Shown here piece by piece: positions 1-12,470 of a stretch of DNA of 64,000 bases (position 1 is its first letter; every line of letters starts with the position of its first letter). This DNA is from Podospora pseudoanserina (Eukaryota; Ascomycota; Sordariomycetes; Sordariales; Podosporaceae). Location: assembly GCF_035222485.1 (NCBI RefSeq), contig NC_085921.1:3286001-3350000 (forward strand). Direction: 5' to 3'. The notes beneath the pieces are model-generated. The model was given only the letters and a program-made list of their open reading frames with translations. It ran no database searches and was not told the DNA's origin. The translations under genes were made by a program, and so were the position numbers.

Positions 1-566
1 GAAGGGGAAGGCGCTGAGTGGGTAGCAGTGCCAGGTTGGGGGCAACCTGTGGGTGGTTGCTGGCTGCTGCGGGCGTGAGTGGCACAAAGTGGGTCCCCCA
101 GCACAGGATCCAAAACTCTTTTCTTTCTCGGGTCCCTCACTTTTCTCCTCTCCTGAAAAATCTTACCCTTTTCCTCCCCCACCCATCTCTGGATTTCTCT
201 AATCCATCCCGCATCTCATCTCACTGTGCTTTTCCCTTTGGAATTGTCTTTCCTTTTTTTTCTTTTTAAGGATCTGTTTTTGCAGGTACTTTGAAAAGGA
301 TCGCATAGGAAGCATCACACACGCTCCCTCTCTTCGTAATACCTGGTTGTTACGAGCCACGCGAGCCACCTCGAAAAGTCGCAGGAAACCACTTAATTTC
401 GCGCTTTCTCTGAGCCCAACCAATATTCTCTCGATTTCTTCGTCTTTTCGACTTTGATTTTTCCTCACTACTCTCATTTGAACAATCGTGTTCGTCTGAG
501 CCCAACGATCAGAAAATAATCCCGACTTTTTATTCGCCTACCGACTGAAAAAAAACCTCAGCAAAT
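1..566 (+). other. Upstream and 5' leader region of ded1
   Basis: No supportable gene. The stretch is pyrimidine-rich and most of positions 100-560 is probably promoter and 5' untranslated leader of the helicase gene that begins at 567. No clear TATA box is visible, which fits a strongly expressed housekeeping gene with dispersed starts. Confidence 0.5.
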
Positions 567-2715
<2,149 letters not shown>

Positions 2716-4217
2716 ATATACCACTTCACGTCGTGAATCATCTCAACACCCACTTTTACATCATTGGCATCCGGCACTGCATCGTTCAGCACTGCATGGT
2801 TTACCAAGGATTCTGTCTCGCTTTTGTTTTGTTCTTTTATCGTTTGGCACATGGAATTGTTATGCGGCGATCATGACTTTCATTCTTTCGCAACCCGGCA
2901 GGGATCGAGTCCGATGGTTTTTTCGAGTTTGACGATGGAGATCGGGCTTTCCCTACTCGACACAGAACCACACGTTCGACGATTTGATACCCTTTTAGAC
3001 CGCATTATTCGGAAGTCGACAACTCGACCGCGAGTGCATTCACATGCCACACGCGGCATACATATGCGGTTTCGGTTTTCGGCTGGTGTAATCTAGTCAT
3101 CATTTTCCTGCTCTTGCCTTGCATTTCCGGCAGGGCACGAAGTTCACATTAGAGATGGGAGGCATGGGCGCCGCTGGCCTTTTCGATTTTCTGTTTTTTA
3201 ATTTCTTCACTTGACGACCATCACACATAGACAAAAGTGGATTTCTCGGTTCTTTTTCTCTGGCCGGTTTCAGCAACGGTACCGGCAGGAGATGGGTCTT
3301 ACAACAACAAAAACGGGACCTTTCAAAAGATTAGAATTCCATTTTTTTCGGCAGTTTGAGGACTGGGAGCAGGTTAATGGAGCATTTGATACCCCTTTGA
3401 AGATGGAACTCTGACGACGGATGGGGGCTACAAAAATGCTTGTGGCTCTCCTCTATTCAGAGCGTTTGGCATTGGCACGGCCGGTCGCAAAAAAGACATC
3501 GGGCACGAAGCGCAACGGACATTGTGCGCAAGGAGCGCCTGGGATTTTGCGGAAGGCTAAAAGGGGGATTGGCACGAATCTGAATTCTACTCGGACAGTG
3601 GCGGCTGTTCCCGCTCGGAGGCTCGAGACAAGACAAATCGTCTATGTATAATGGAGTCCAAATTAAAATCCATTTTTTACACCAACTAGTTGTGATTGTG
3701 TGTAATGTGTGTGATGTTTTGGTGTGTCTCATGACTTGTGAAAGCAAATGAGTTCTGAATACGTGTAAGAGTCTTGTGTTCTTGTGGAAGGTGATGATCG
3801 TGATGTTTGATAGACCTGATATCGGATGGTTTTGTATCCATACATGACTGGGATAGTTTCTGGTTACGATAGCTGGTATTTGATATGTGTACATGATGAA
3901 TAGTTATGAATATCCAGTTCCCTGTTTTCCTTTTTTGTTCTCCTCTTTGACACCTCTGCCAGACAGCCTCCCATCTGTCCCTGGAGCAGCTGAACCTTTG
4001 CCCTCTCCTTTTCGCTTCCTAGGTCCAGTAACCGCTAGGTTTTGTGTAAACTACTCATAGTGATTCTGGTTCGTCTGTCGTAACCATCGTGGGTCTCTAT
4101 ACAATATCCCATGCCATGTCCAGCCTATCCACAATCCCACTCCCAAAAGAGCTATTACACTTGTACACAGCAACACCCCAAACACTACGACAGCAACGTC
4201 CCACACCATACAAAAAA
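2716..4217. other. Convergent intergenic region (3' ends of ded1 and orc2)
   Basis: About 1.5 kb between two genes pointing toward each other. It should hold the 3' UTRs of both. Short open frames exist but none shows conserved motifs or splice structure. I see no RNA gene or repeat here. Confidence 0.6.
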
Positions 4218-5878
4218 TCAAGTCGTCAACTCCTCCAATATCCCCTCCAATTCCTCCTTCCCAAACGGCAAACTCAACAGCTCCGTCCCCAACGCGTCCT
4301 TGTGACTAGTAATAATCTGATGATCGTGAAACCTATTTTTTTTGTTTTCTCTTGTCAGCATATCACACCCGATTTCATCTCAGAATAAAATACGTACTCC
4401 TTCAACAACGTCCTGAACGCCATCTCACTACTACAGATAAACTCCTCCACCGCCTTGTTATACAGCATCCTGTACTCCACACTCATCTCCTCTCCTTGCC
4501 CCTGACCCTGACCATCACCCTCATCCGCACATAAAACCTCCCCAACCAGCAGTCTAAACAAGCTCTTTGCGTTCTCCGGCAGCGACCTCAACACAAACGC
4601 CACTCCCTCCTTCCCCCCCACCCGTCGAGTCTTCCGACCCAGGAGTTCATGCACCGAGTCGACAACCTCCAATTCAGAGGGGGAGTACGAACAAAAAGTG
4701 GTGCAGTCATGGTAGAGAAACTGAAAGTTTGTGCCGACTGCCGAGTCCCATAGTAGGGCAAAATCAGGGGAGTCGGTTGTGCAGCAGAGGTAGACTTGTG
4801 CGTGAGAGGCGAGGGTGGAGATTATCGACTGAAAGGGCCCCTTGCGGAGATAGGGGGAGGAGACAGAATTTAGGAGGATGGTCAAGGTTATTTTTGGGTG
4901 GGTTGTTAGATAGGAGAGGATACCCGGGAGGGTGGTTGTTGGGGAGGATACTGCTGAGGCGAGGGAGCAGAGAAGTTCTCTGATGGTGATGGAGGGGGTG
5001 TACCCGTTTATTATGACGATTTTGTTGGCTTGACCCAGGGAGCAAGGGGGGTGTGAGGAGAGGTATGTAGCGAATTTGTGGAGAATTTGACGTTTGGAGC
5101 CGTAGCCGTAGAGGCAGAGGGAGAAGGACTGGGAGAGTTCAAAGGCCCATTGGGGGAAGGAGGATACGTGGAGGGAGGCGAGGTGGGTGATGTCGGTTCT
5201 GTGGGGGTTGGCGGACGAGAGGTCGCGGGAGAGGGAGAAGTATTCGTCGTGGGTGAGGAGTTGGAGGGAGGAGAGGGTATTGTTGGAGGTTTTGGAGAGC
5301 CCGGGTTTGTTTTGGAAGAAGTATTGCTCGTGAGGGGGGAGATCGCGGGGGGGTGTTGGGGAGCGTTTTCGGGTTCTGGTTGTGGTGGTTTTGCGTTTTC
5401 GGCCGGGGGCGAATTTGGAGGGTGTTGTTGTCGGTTCGGTTTCTCCGTTTAGATTCTCTCCTTCTCCTTCTTCGTCTTCTTCGTCTTCTTCGTCTTCGCT
5501 GGATTCGTATATTTCTCTTGCTATATCCCCTTCTTCGGCTTCATCGTCGCTGATGGCGCCGCTTATCACACGGTCGACGAGGGCCCTGGCGCTTTTCCGT
5601 CTGGCGGATCTGTCTGCGTTATTCTTCCTGCTTGGTGTGTCTATCCCGTTGAGACCATTGAGTTTTATTGGTGTCGCTACTGTTTTCTTCAGCCTCGAGG
5701 CTGAGGGCGTACTGACGGTGGCATCGTCTGTGTCAGCGGCTACTGTGGCGACATGACGTCGTCGTTTCGGTGGCTCAATTTCGTCTTCTTCTGGGATTTC
5801 GTAAGGATCGGTAGTTGCTGGTCGTTTTCGGGGTACCCTAGCGGCAGCTTTCTGATTTGTGGTCTTTTTGGGGGGCAT
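4218..5878 (-). CDS. orc2: Origin recognition complex subunit 2
   Basis: Subunit of the six-protein ATPase that marks replication origins and loads MCM. Two exons on the minus strand, 5878-4398 and 4332-4218, joined over a 65-nt intron (GTACGT...TAG), give 531 residues. The first 170 residues are basic and acidic low-complexity (an EDEEDEE run near 130), typical of fungal ORC2 tails. The conserved ORC2 region starts with LPPHEQYFFQ (about 173) and includes SNNTLSSLQLLTHDEYF and the signature LYGYGSKR (about 257). The second exon adds FHDHQIITSHKDALGTELL, the conserved winged-helix end; reading through the intron would lose it and end at a stop, so splicing is strongly supported. It is head to head with gep4, the two start codons only 196 bp apart. 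No ATP-binding P-loop is seen, as expected for ORC2. Confidence 0.95.
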
Positions 5879-6074
5879 TTTGTGTTCTTGGGGATATGTG
5901 ATGAATGGTAATCCTTTGGTGGTAGTTTAATGGAGACGCGCCCAGGGTTCAATTGACGCGACTTTTGATGTGGCCCGAGCTCCCCCTCTGTACCATCCCA
6001 GGGGTTCTTTGCACGGACTCTCAGTGACGTATTTGCTATAACCTCTAAGAACCGCCCTCTCGACATTTTTTAAC
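5879..6074. promoter_or_regulatory. Short bidirectional promoter, orc2/gep4
   Basis: Only 196 bp separate the divergent start codons of orc2 and gep4, so both promoters and leaders must fit here. No TATA box is evident. Co-expression is an inference from spacing only. Confidence 0.55.
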
Positions 6075-6831
6075 ATGAATCTCAATTTATCTGCCTCACT
6101 AAACATATTTAAACTGCTGGCGAAGCCGTCATTATGTCTTCCCCAGGCAACGGTAGCCACCTTTGCCGACCTTCCAATACCGCTCGACAAGGCGTTTGCG
6201 GGACAGAGAGAGAAGGTTGATATCAAGGCCGTGGTCTTGGACAAGGATGACTGCTTTGCTTATCCGGAGCATAATGAGGTCTACGACCAGTACAAGGTAT
6301 CCCTCCTAATTGTTCAGTGCCTCACGTGTAGAAAAATGTTAAAATATTGTACAGCAACGTTTCGAGGCATTGCGAGCTGCCTACCCAGGTCGCCGTCTCC
6401 TGATTGTCTCCAACACTTCTGGAGCCCAGAGTTATGACCGTGATGGAAAGCTCGCCGCTGCCGTTGAAAAGGCTACCGGCGTTGTCGTTCTTCCACATCA
6501 GACCAAGAAGCCCGGGTGTGGCGATGAAATCATGTCCTATTTCCGCAAGCATCCCGAGACAGGAGTGACCAGCCCAAGTCAGATCGCCGTTGTCGGAGAT
6601 CGTTTGTCCACAGACATTATGCTGGCCAACATGATGGGAAGTTGGGGAGTCTGGGTCAAGGACGGCGTTGTTCCTCTGTCGGAGAAGAGCGTGGTAAGTT
6701 TTTGCGCAGGGAAATGAATTGGGAATGGGAGCTCACCGTGCTTGCAGTTCTCTAGGATGGAAAGAAGGCTAGCTCCATGGCTCATCGCCCGAGGTTACAC
6801 GGCGCCTGATCCCTCAAGTCCTTTCGAGTGA
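6075..6831 (+). CDS. gep4: Mitochondrial phosphatidylglycerophosphatase (GEP4 family)
   Basis: Dephosphorylates phosphatidylglycerophosphate to phosphatidylglycerol, the step before cardiolipin synthesis, on the matrix side of the inner mitochondrial membrane. Three exons, 6075-6296, 6355-6693 and 6748-6831, give 214 residues; introns of 58 and 54 nt have gtat/acag and gtaagt/gcag ends. HAD-type motifs are visible: AVVLDKDDCF (motif I, nucleophile and acid Asp, about residue 55), VSNTSGAQS (motif II), QTKKPGCGDEI (motif III Lys) and VVGDRLSTDIMLANMMG (motif IV). The length matches yeast Gep4 (185) plus a longer N-terminal segment that could be a mitochondrial targeting peptide (basic and hydroxylated, MNLNLSASLNIFKLLAKPS). 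The start is the first ATG in an aacATGa context. Divergent from orc2. Confidence 0.93.
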
Positions 6832-8969
6832 ACCGCACCGTCTTCCCAAATCGTCAGATCACGTTCAACTCGAAGGGTTCTGAGAATTTGCTTCAGAAAG
6901 CCACAGTTTCCAACTCACGCCCAAGACACACATTGCCTGGGAGACGTTTACCGACAATGGCCAATAACTGGAATACTTGACGCCATTGGGTTCTCCTGAA
7001 CATGCTGGGTCATGGCCCGCCAGATGGCAATAACCCTGCCCGCCGGCCGGTGGAAATGGACAAAATGCTTGCTTACCTGATGGGATAGCAATGGGCACAT
7101 ACATTCTACCTGTGTAACATGGTGATTGACTGCCGATTGGCTGGGCTCTGGAGGTTTATCACCGCTGAACACAGTGTCCTTGAGTCCTCTCGAGGGGGAT
7201 GTTCAATGATGGGGTTGGATGAATAGGTTTTACTGGAGCTTGATCTCTTTGTACAACATCATGTAATATTATCCAGTACCTCGATGGCCTGCTTGCTTGA
7301 TAGGTCATGATATGTGATGCTTGAGCCAGTGACTCCAACCATAGTGACCTGTCACCCCCATTCCACGGTGATAATCGAGGGTTCTATAACAGTGTATACG
7401 CCCCTGGAGAGTATTCCCTATCATGCTAGAGGATTCGGAATAGCCGTATTATCGCCCATCAGCACAATCTTTCCAGTACGCTCTCTATTTCTTGCTCAAA
7501 GCCAGTCCGCCTTGCAAGCTGCTTTCGTTTTTCACGTTTTATATTCCGCTGTAAAACCGGTAACATCTCCACATTACTATTTCCCATGGAGTTATTCATT
7601 TTGTAGATGGTCTCTTACATGCAAGATCACCTGGGGTCTGAATGTCTCGAGTTCCGTCCAGATTGACCTTGAAACTACCTTAGTAAACAGGGCAGTAAGA
7701 AAGATATGCTCTTTGTGATGTGACTTCACAGTCTCGAAGACTCACAGTCATGCGTCGAGAAAGGCAGGCGGCTCACAAGGGTTGTGCCGTACTCCTCGTG
7801 AACTTGCATGTGAAGAGGACTCCAGTCATCAGATACAATAGCTCTCTCTCTCTCAGCTGGAAGCATCAATGGCCTCTCCGGTGTATCGCAGAGACTGCAT
7901 GCTTTTCATTCACGTGCGGGGAGTGATGTGAATTGAAGGCCGACTTTTTCCAAGGATCCATGTTGAGACTTGGGCCACCTGACCTTGGTGGAATGACAGT
8001 GTCAGTTGGATAGACGTGTTGCCCTTTCGTATAAATATATGAGACCGCGATGGTGGGTATCTGTCAGAAATTTAGGAAGGAGAAGTATGAAATCATCAAG
8101 CGTCACCGGTCTGATCAAAAGTATAGAAAGATATCACTCATCACTTGTCTTTATGACACTTTTCTTTGCGTCCGACCGCCTTCGCAGACAATTTATCCGG
8201 TCTGTGCTTCTTGTATTTGGGTCAATGAAAGAGGGCGTTGGCTGCAAGTGATGGTTCACCTTTAGACATAATGAACAGTTGCTTTAAGTTGATATTCACC
8301 AGTAAAAAAACTCCCGACCTCGGTCGCACAGTCGCTGAGATAGCATGGGAGCTTGACCGAGATCGGTGAGCAAGTTTCCATTTGCTTAGAGCACTCAAAT
8401 TCCCCAGCAAGTGCTGGTAATTCGCAATTGGCAGACTTGTTTGCTCATGAGCGGGGTGCCGCCGAATCCCCCACAAAGACTGAATCGGACGAACAAAGTG
8501 ACAAAGGCTCCGCGGCCGTATGATAGAGACTAAGAGTGATTAATGATGCCGGTCAAGAAGACCCCCATCCTGCTCCGGCCGCAAGGGAAAGCTTCACGTG
8601 GTCCATCCCACTCTGCAAACGCTGCTCCAGGACGGCAGAGAGCAATAGAGACCGCATTGTTGTCTTTTTCGACGCCATATCCACTCTCAAGATCAGATTG
8701 TCAGCTTCCTGCCAGATAGCAATGGCCAGAAGCGGAGATAGGGGTGGCTTACATGAAAGGCCAGCCCGTGACCGTGCTCCCAGTGACCTCTTGTCAAATT
8801 TCAGCTCTCGTCGACAGTAGCAAACAGACATTGGATGACATTGGAGCTGGGTTTCATTGGTTCGAGGAGGAGAAATGCGGCTTCAGATGAAGACATTCAC
8901 CGCGAGGCTGTGGAGATGGTCGGCGACAGTGAATATACCCAAGGGAACACTGTGCTGGCCATCCCCGGT
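6832..8969. other. Gene-poor intergenic region
   Basis: About 2.1 kb with only short, unconserved open frames on both strands. No splice-joined frame, RNA gene or clear repeat could be supported. The end of the stretch is the promoter of the Myb-like gene. Confidence 0.5.
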
Positions 8970-8978
8970 TATAAAAAA
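8970..8978 (+). promoter_or_regulatory. TATA box of the Myb-like gene
   Basis: TATAAAAAA followed by a pyrimidine-rich stretch at about 8980-9015 where transcription could begin. A perfect donor, gtaagt, at 9121 and the branch plus acceptor gctaac...cacag ending at 9596 suggest a 5'-UTR intron of about 476 nt, so the coding start at 9597 would sit at the first base of the next exon. Confidence 0.5.
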
Positions 8979-9328
8979 CTTCCTCTTCCCTCTCCCTGGC
9001 TGTTATTCTCTTTTTAGATTAACGATTAAGACTTTGACTGCTATCCGGATTCTTAGCAGCTACAAAGTCACCGCCAGCTTGAAAAGCGTCCATCCAGCAA
9101 CCAATTCTCTTTTGGTACCTGTAAGTGAAGACTTTCAAGCCCTACCCTCACTCTTATACCCCTCAAAGGCTTTCTGGGGCCCACCAGCTACGTCGTACAC
9201 GTCCCCAATCACGTCTTTGACCCATGATTCTACTCTTTGAACACCTCACCTTCAATTGCCCCCCAAAGACCTATCATTACCCCTTCACACCCCTCCCAGC
9301 CCTCAAAACACCCATCACACCACTAATG

Positions 9329-9496
9329 GACGCCTGGACGAAATCTCTGGACGCCTTGGATTATCTTCCGGTCGCCTCAAGTTATCTTTTTGACGCCTCG
9401 AATTATATCTATCAAGCCTATCATTAGATTTCGGACGCCTATAACAACATCATAAACGCCTATAACACCCATTCAAATGCCTATTCACCACGGTTC
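9329..9496 (+). repeat. 21-bp tandem repeat, eight degenerate units
   Basis: The tetranucleotide gcct recurs at 9332, 9353, 9374, 9395, 9416, 9437, 9458 and 9479, an exact 21-bp period, and gcg at 9500 continues the phase. The rest of each unit is diverged but usually starts gacgcc or aacgcc. Read in the frame of the ATG at 9326, each unit is a heptad beginning (D/N)A, for example DALDYLP, DASNYIY and NAYNTHS, interrupted by a single TAG in the fifth unit. It lies in the presumed leader (or leader intron) of the following gene. Confidence 0.8.
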
Positions 9497-9596
9497 AAGG
9501 CGTCCAGATTTCGAAACAACACCCTTCCACACTCTTCACATGCCTCGTCACCCCCATCTTACACCTCAAGTATGCATACAGCTAACATCCCCACAG

Positions 9597-10621
9597 ATGC
9601 CCCCACCCAGCACCGTAGGCAAAGGCGGCAAAGCCTGGATCCGAGAAGAGGAGTTCCTCTTCTGGAAGAAACTCGTCCCGTTCACCAAGAAGCGCTGTGG
9701 TGATGATATCGAGAATAACGAGGAGCATGAGTGGAATTGGGTTGCCTCCGAGATGAGGAAGAGGATGAGGGAGAAGTACCTGAAGGAAGGGGAGCGTGAC
9801 CGTAGGAATTACACAGGACTCGCAATGTGTAAGTCTTTTTTGTTGAAGCGTATTGGTTATGGGGAGTGGGGCTGACGTGAGACAGTCGAGCATTACTGGC
9901 AGAGTGCCCGTCATAGACGCCCGACTGTTGCTGCTGGCCGGTTTCCCAACCGGTATTGCAATTTGGGTATGTCTTCAATAGTTCACCCCTCAGAAGATCA
10001 GTAGCTAACTCCGCCCTAGAAGCCAACGAAGAGCAAGTCCGGGAGCGCGACGAACGCCTCGTCGCCATCCGCAAGAAGCGCCGTGATGCCCGCAAGGCAG
10101 CGCGCAAGGCAGCACGGGAAGCTCGCGAAGCCTGTGAGGCTGAAGAAGCCGCCGGCGGCAGTCCCATCAGGGAGAGCACCGAGTCGGACAACATCGACGC
10201 TGACATGAGCGATGACACCGATGAAACCTCCGACAATGACGAGGAAGAAACCCCCGAGTTTGACGAAGCAGAAGCCATCCGTAAGATGGAGGAGTCCACC
10301 AAGATCAAGCAAGAGAGCGGCTCTGAGTACGAGTCTGACGAGGAGGACACCGAGTCTGATCCTGACGCCAAACCCCGTCGTCGTAAGGGGGGCAAGAACA
10401 ACAGGCGCGCTAGTATCAATAAGGAGAACCGGCGTTCAGGTTCGCCGGAGATGACGCCTTTTGCAAATAATGGGACTATGGCTGCTAAGAGGAGGGAGAG
10501 GTTGCGTGCTGGGGAGGAGATGAGGAGGAATAGGGAGATGTATGCGATGTTGGGCAGGGGGGAGGGGAATGGGGGTTGTTATGGGGGACAGGAGCAGGGG
10601 CAGGGGCAGATGAGAGGTTGA
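9597..10621 (+). CDS. Myb/SANT-like nuclear protein, putative
   Basis: Putative DNA-binding protein of unknown target. Exons 9597-9828, 9886-9966 and 10020-10621 give 304 residues; the introns are 57 and 53 nt (gtaagt/acag and gtatgt/ctag). Residues 13-103 form a tryptophan-spaced helical domain (W-x6-F-WKKLV, then EHEWNWVASEMRKRM, then YTGLAMFEHYWQSARHRR, then GRFPNRYCNL) resembling the fungal Myb-like domain. The rest is a basic Arg/Lys/Ala-rich helix (KAARKAAREAREA, possible coiled coil and nuclear localisation) followed by an acidic Ser/Glu/Asp region and a basic Gly-rich end. Splicing is supported because it alone joins the aromatic motif pieces in frame. The start is the first ATG after a well-formed acceptor. 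Orthology and function are not known to me. Confidence 0.75.
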
Positions 10622-11123
10622 TTTTAAGGAGTTAGGATGGGGTGATTCAGGGGTGATGGGAGAGGGTTTATTGAGGGGGTGTTGGCGAAGCGGGACAGGT
10701 GGTTTTGGTTGGGTCAGGGAGCCATGATAGGGAGAGCAAGGGAAAGGTATGGTAATGGCATTGGAAGAAGCGCATGGAAAGTCATGGTCATGGGAACTAA
10801 AGAGGTGGATTGATGAGTTACGGAATGGCGAAGGTCGTGGACGATTTGACAACTTGGCTTGATACTTTAGCCACTAGGTTCTATACACTTTATGCTAATC
10901 CTGATTTCTATTCCTGAGTTTCTTCTCGCCGCTTTGCATTTCATAGGGAAAAAAAAATGAAATGTCTGTTGTTCCCAACCAATTGAGCTGTCTAACTACT
11001 ATGAAAGAAGAAAAAAAGAACAAACCTGAGGACGGATGTGAACAAACAAAAAATCGGCATTGCGAATAACACACCAATATAATTTCAACTTCCCTTGCCA
11101 AAATTCAACCATCACCTCTAATA
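10622..11123. other. Intergenic, Myb-like gene 3' side to tRNA
   Basis: G-rich 3' flank of the Myb-like gene, then AT-rich sequence up to the tRNA. No coding or structured feature supported. Confidence 0.6.
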
Positions 11124-11215
11124 GGTCCGCTGGCGTAATGGCAGCGCGTCTGACTACGATTCCTTCCCAGGATCAAGTAATCAGGAGGTTCCAGGTTCGA
11201 CCCCTGGGCGGATCG
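11124..11215 (+). tRNA. tRNA-Arg(ACG) with a 20-nt intron
   Basis: Full cloverleaf: acceptor stem GGTCCGC (11124-11130) pairs with GCGGATC (11208-11214) with one G-T wobble, and the discriminator is G. The D arm lies in TGGCGTAATGGCAGCGC, the anticodon stem is TCTGA/TCAGG, and the T arm is CCAGG TTCGACC CCTGG. The anticodon ACG is at 11156-11158 and A37 at 11159. A 20-nt intron at 11160-11179 sits one base 3' of the anticodon, the canonical nuclear position, removed by the tRNA splicing endonuclease. A34 would be deaminated to inosine to read CGU, CGC and CGA. A T-rich pol III stop follows. Confidence 0.95.
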
Positions 11216-11220
11216 GTTTC

Positions 11221-11224
11221 TTTT
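11221..11224 (+). terminator. Pol III terminator of tRNA-Arg
   Basis: TTTT five bases past the tRNA end, preceded by TTTC, a typical RNA polymerase III termination signal. Confidence 0.7.
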
Positions 11225-12470
11225 GCCTAACCTTTTCTGTATACCCTCAGACTCTCACGCCTTCTTTTTCACTTTTCTCATTCCCAAAAATGACGCGAGT
11301 ATCTGTTGAGTATGGTACGAAAGCTAAGAACAATGTTGTTGAGGAAATTTTTCGGTAGCTTCGATGTTGAGCTTTCGCCCGCGTTGGTGGGGCAACCGAG
11401 CTCATCAAAAAGGGGGTTCTCACCAAGATTCAAGCTTCACGATCATCTCGATTGTGCGTCAGCCATCGTGTGGTTAGCGGCCTTGAGTGGCTGACATGTG
11501 GTATTTTCCCGAGAATAAGAAGATGAAGCCATTCCACGGTCTGGTACAGCCTCGTGGAGGGGGTGGCGGGTGGTGGGAGATGAACTGAACCGATGGCGAG
11601 TGGCTTGACATTTCGGTCCCGTGTGTTCTTCCGGCTGTGCGCTCCGAGTCTCTCTATATTCCAGTAGCTTGCGTACCTTCAGCCCAAGGGGTTCGTTCGT
11701 TGTGGAGAGAGGCGTACCTTTGTGCGGTTTGTGGCGGGACAACAAGATAGCACCTTCAAGGTGGTGCTGGTAATTTCTCCTTTTTTTCTGTAGTTCTTAT
11801 TTCGTGTAGAAAGAAGTGAAGATTCCGCTTACGTGCATTTGTGTATCGCACCAAGACCCATGATTTGCCTCAAACAAGAACTTCAAAACCTTTTTGCGCC
11901 TTGCACTCTTAGGGCACCGAGATATATGGTACCTCTCAACCAAAAACCCCAGAACCTTTTTGCCCCCTTTTGCTCCATCTTCAAGGAAGAGTGAAAACAT
12001 CGCGTATCACGGAAAATAAGTACACTGCTTGCGATGAGTAGGAGACCACAGGGATTTCACGTAAGTGGAACTCACATGTAGCAATAATACAGTGTTTTTG
12101 TCGTTTGGCAGGGGCCGGCCACTCTTCCACTTATCTTGCGTCGGCTTTGGCTTTTTTTGTGTTTTTTCTTTTCTTTTCTTTTTCTTTTTTTTTTCTTTTT
12201 TCTTCTATTTTTCTTTACACTTCTTCCTGTAGTAATACAGTCAATCTGAATGGTAGTTGTATGGCCTCCGTAGACCATCGTGGTACCTAAAACTACTGAC
12301 AACTTCAGCAAAGGGACAACACTGGGGGGAAGTCATAAAAAGATCAAGGTTTGACGAGCAAGGGCAGAAAGGCGAATCGGTGCTTTGACGTAGCTTGAAG
12401 TGGTTGGAAAGGGGGGATGAGATCGACATGGAAGCGACGCGGATGAAGCATAGGCATTGCCCACACTTAC
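11225..12470. other. Intergenic with polypyrimidine tract
   Basis: No confident gene. A long T/C tract spans about 12147-12228. On the minus strand an ATG-initiated frame of 67 codons (12000-11797) contains an internal near-repeat, KKVLGFLVERYHISRC and KKVLKFLFEANHGSWC, which derives from a duplicated DNA segment; I have no evidence that it is expressed. Confidence 0.4.
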
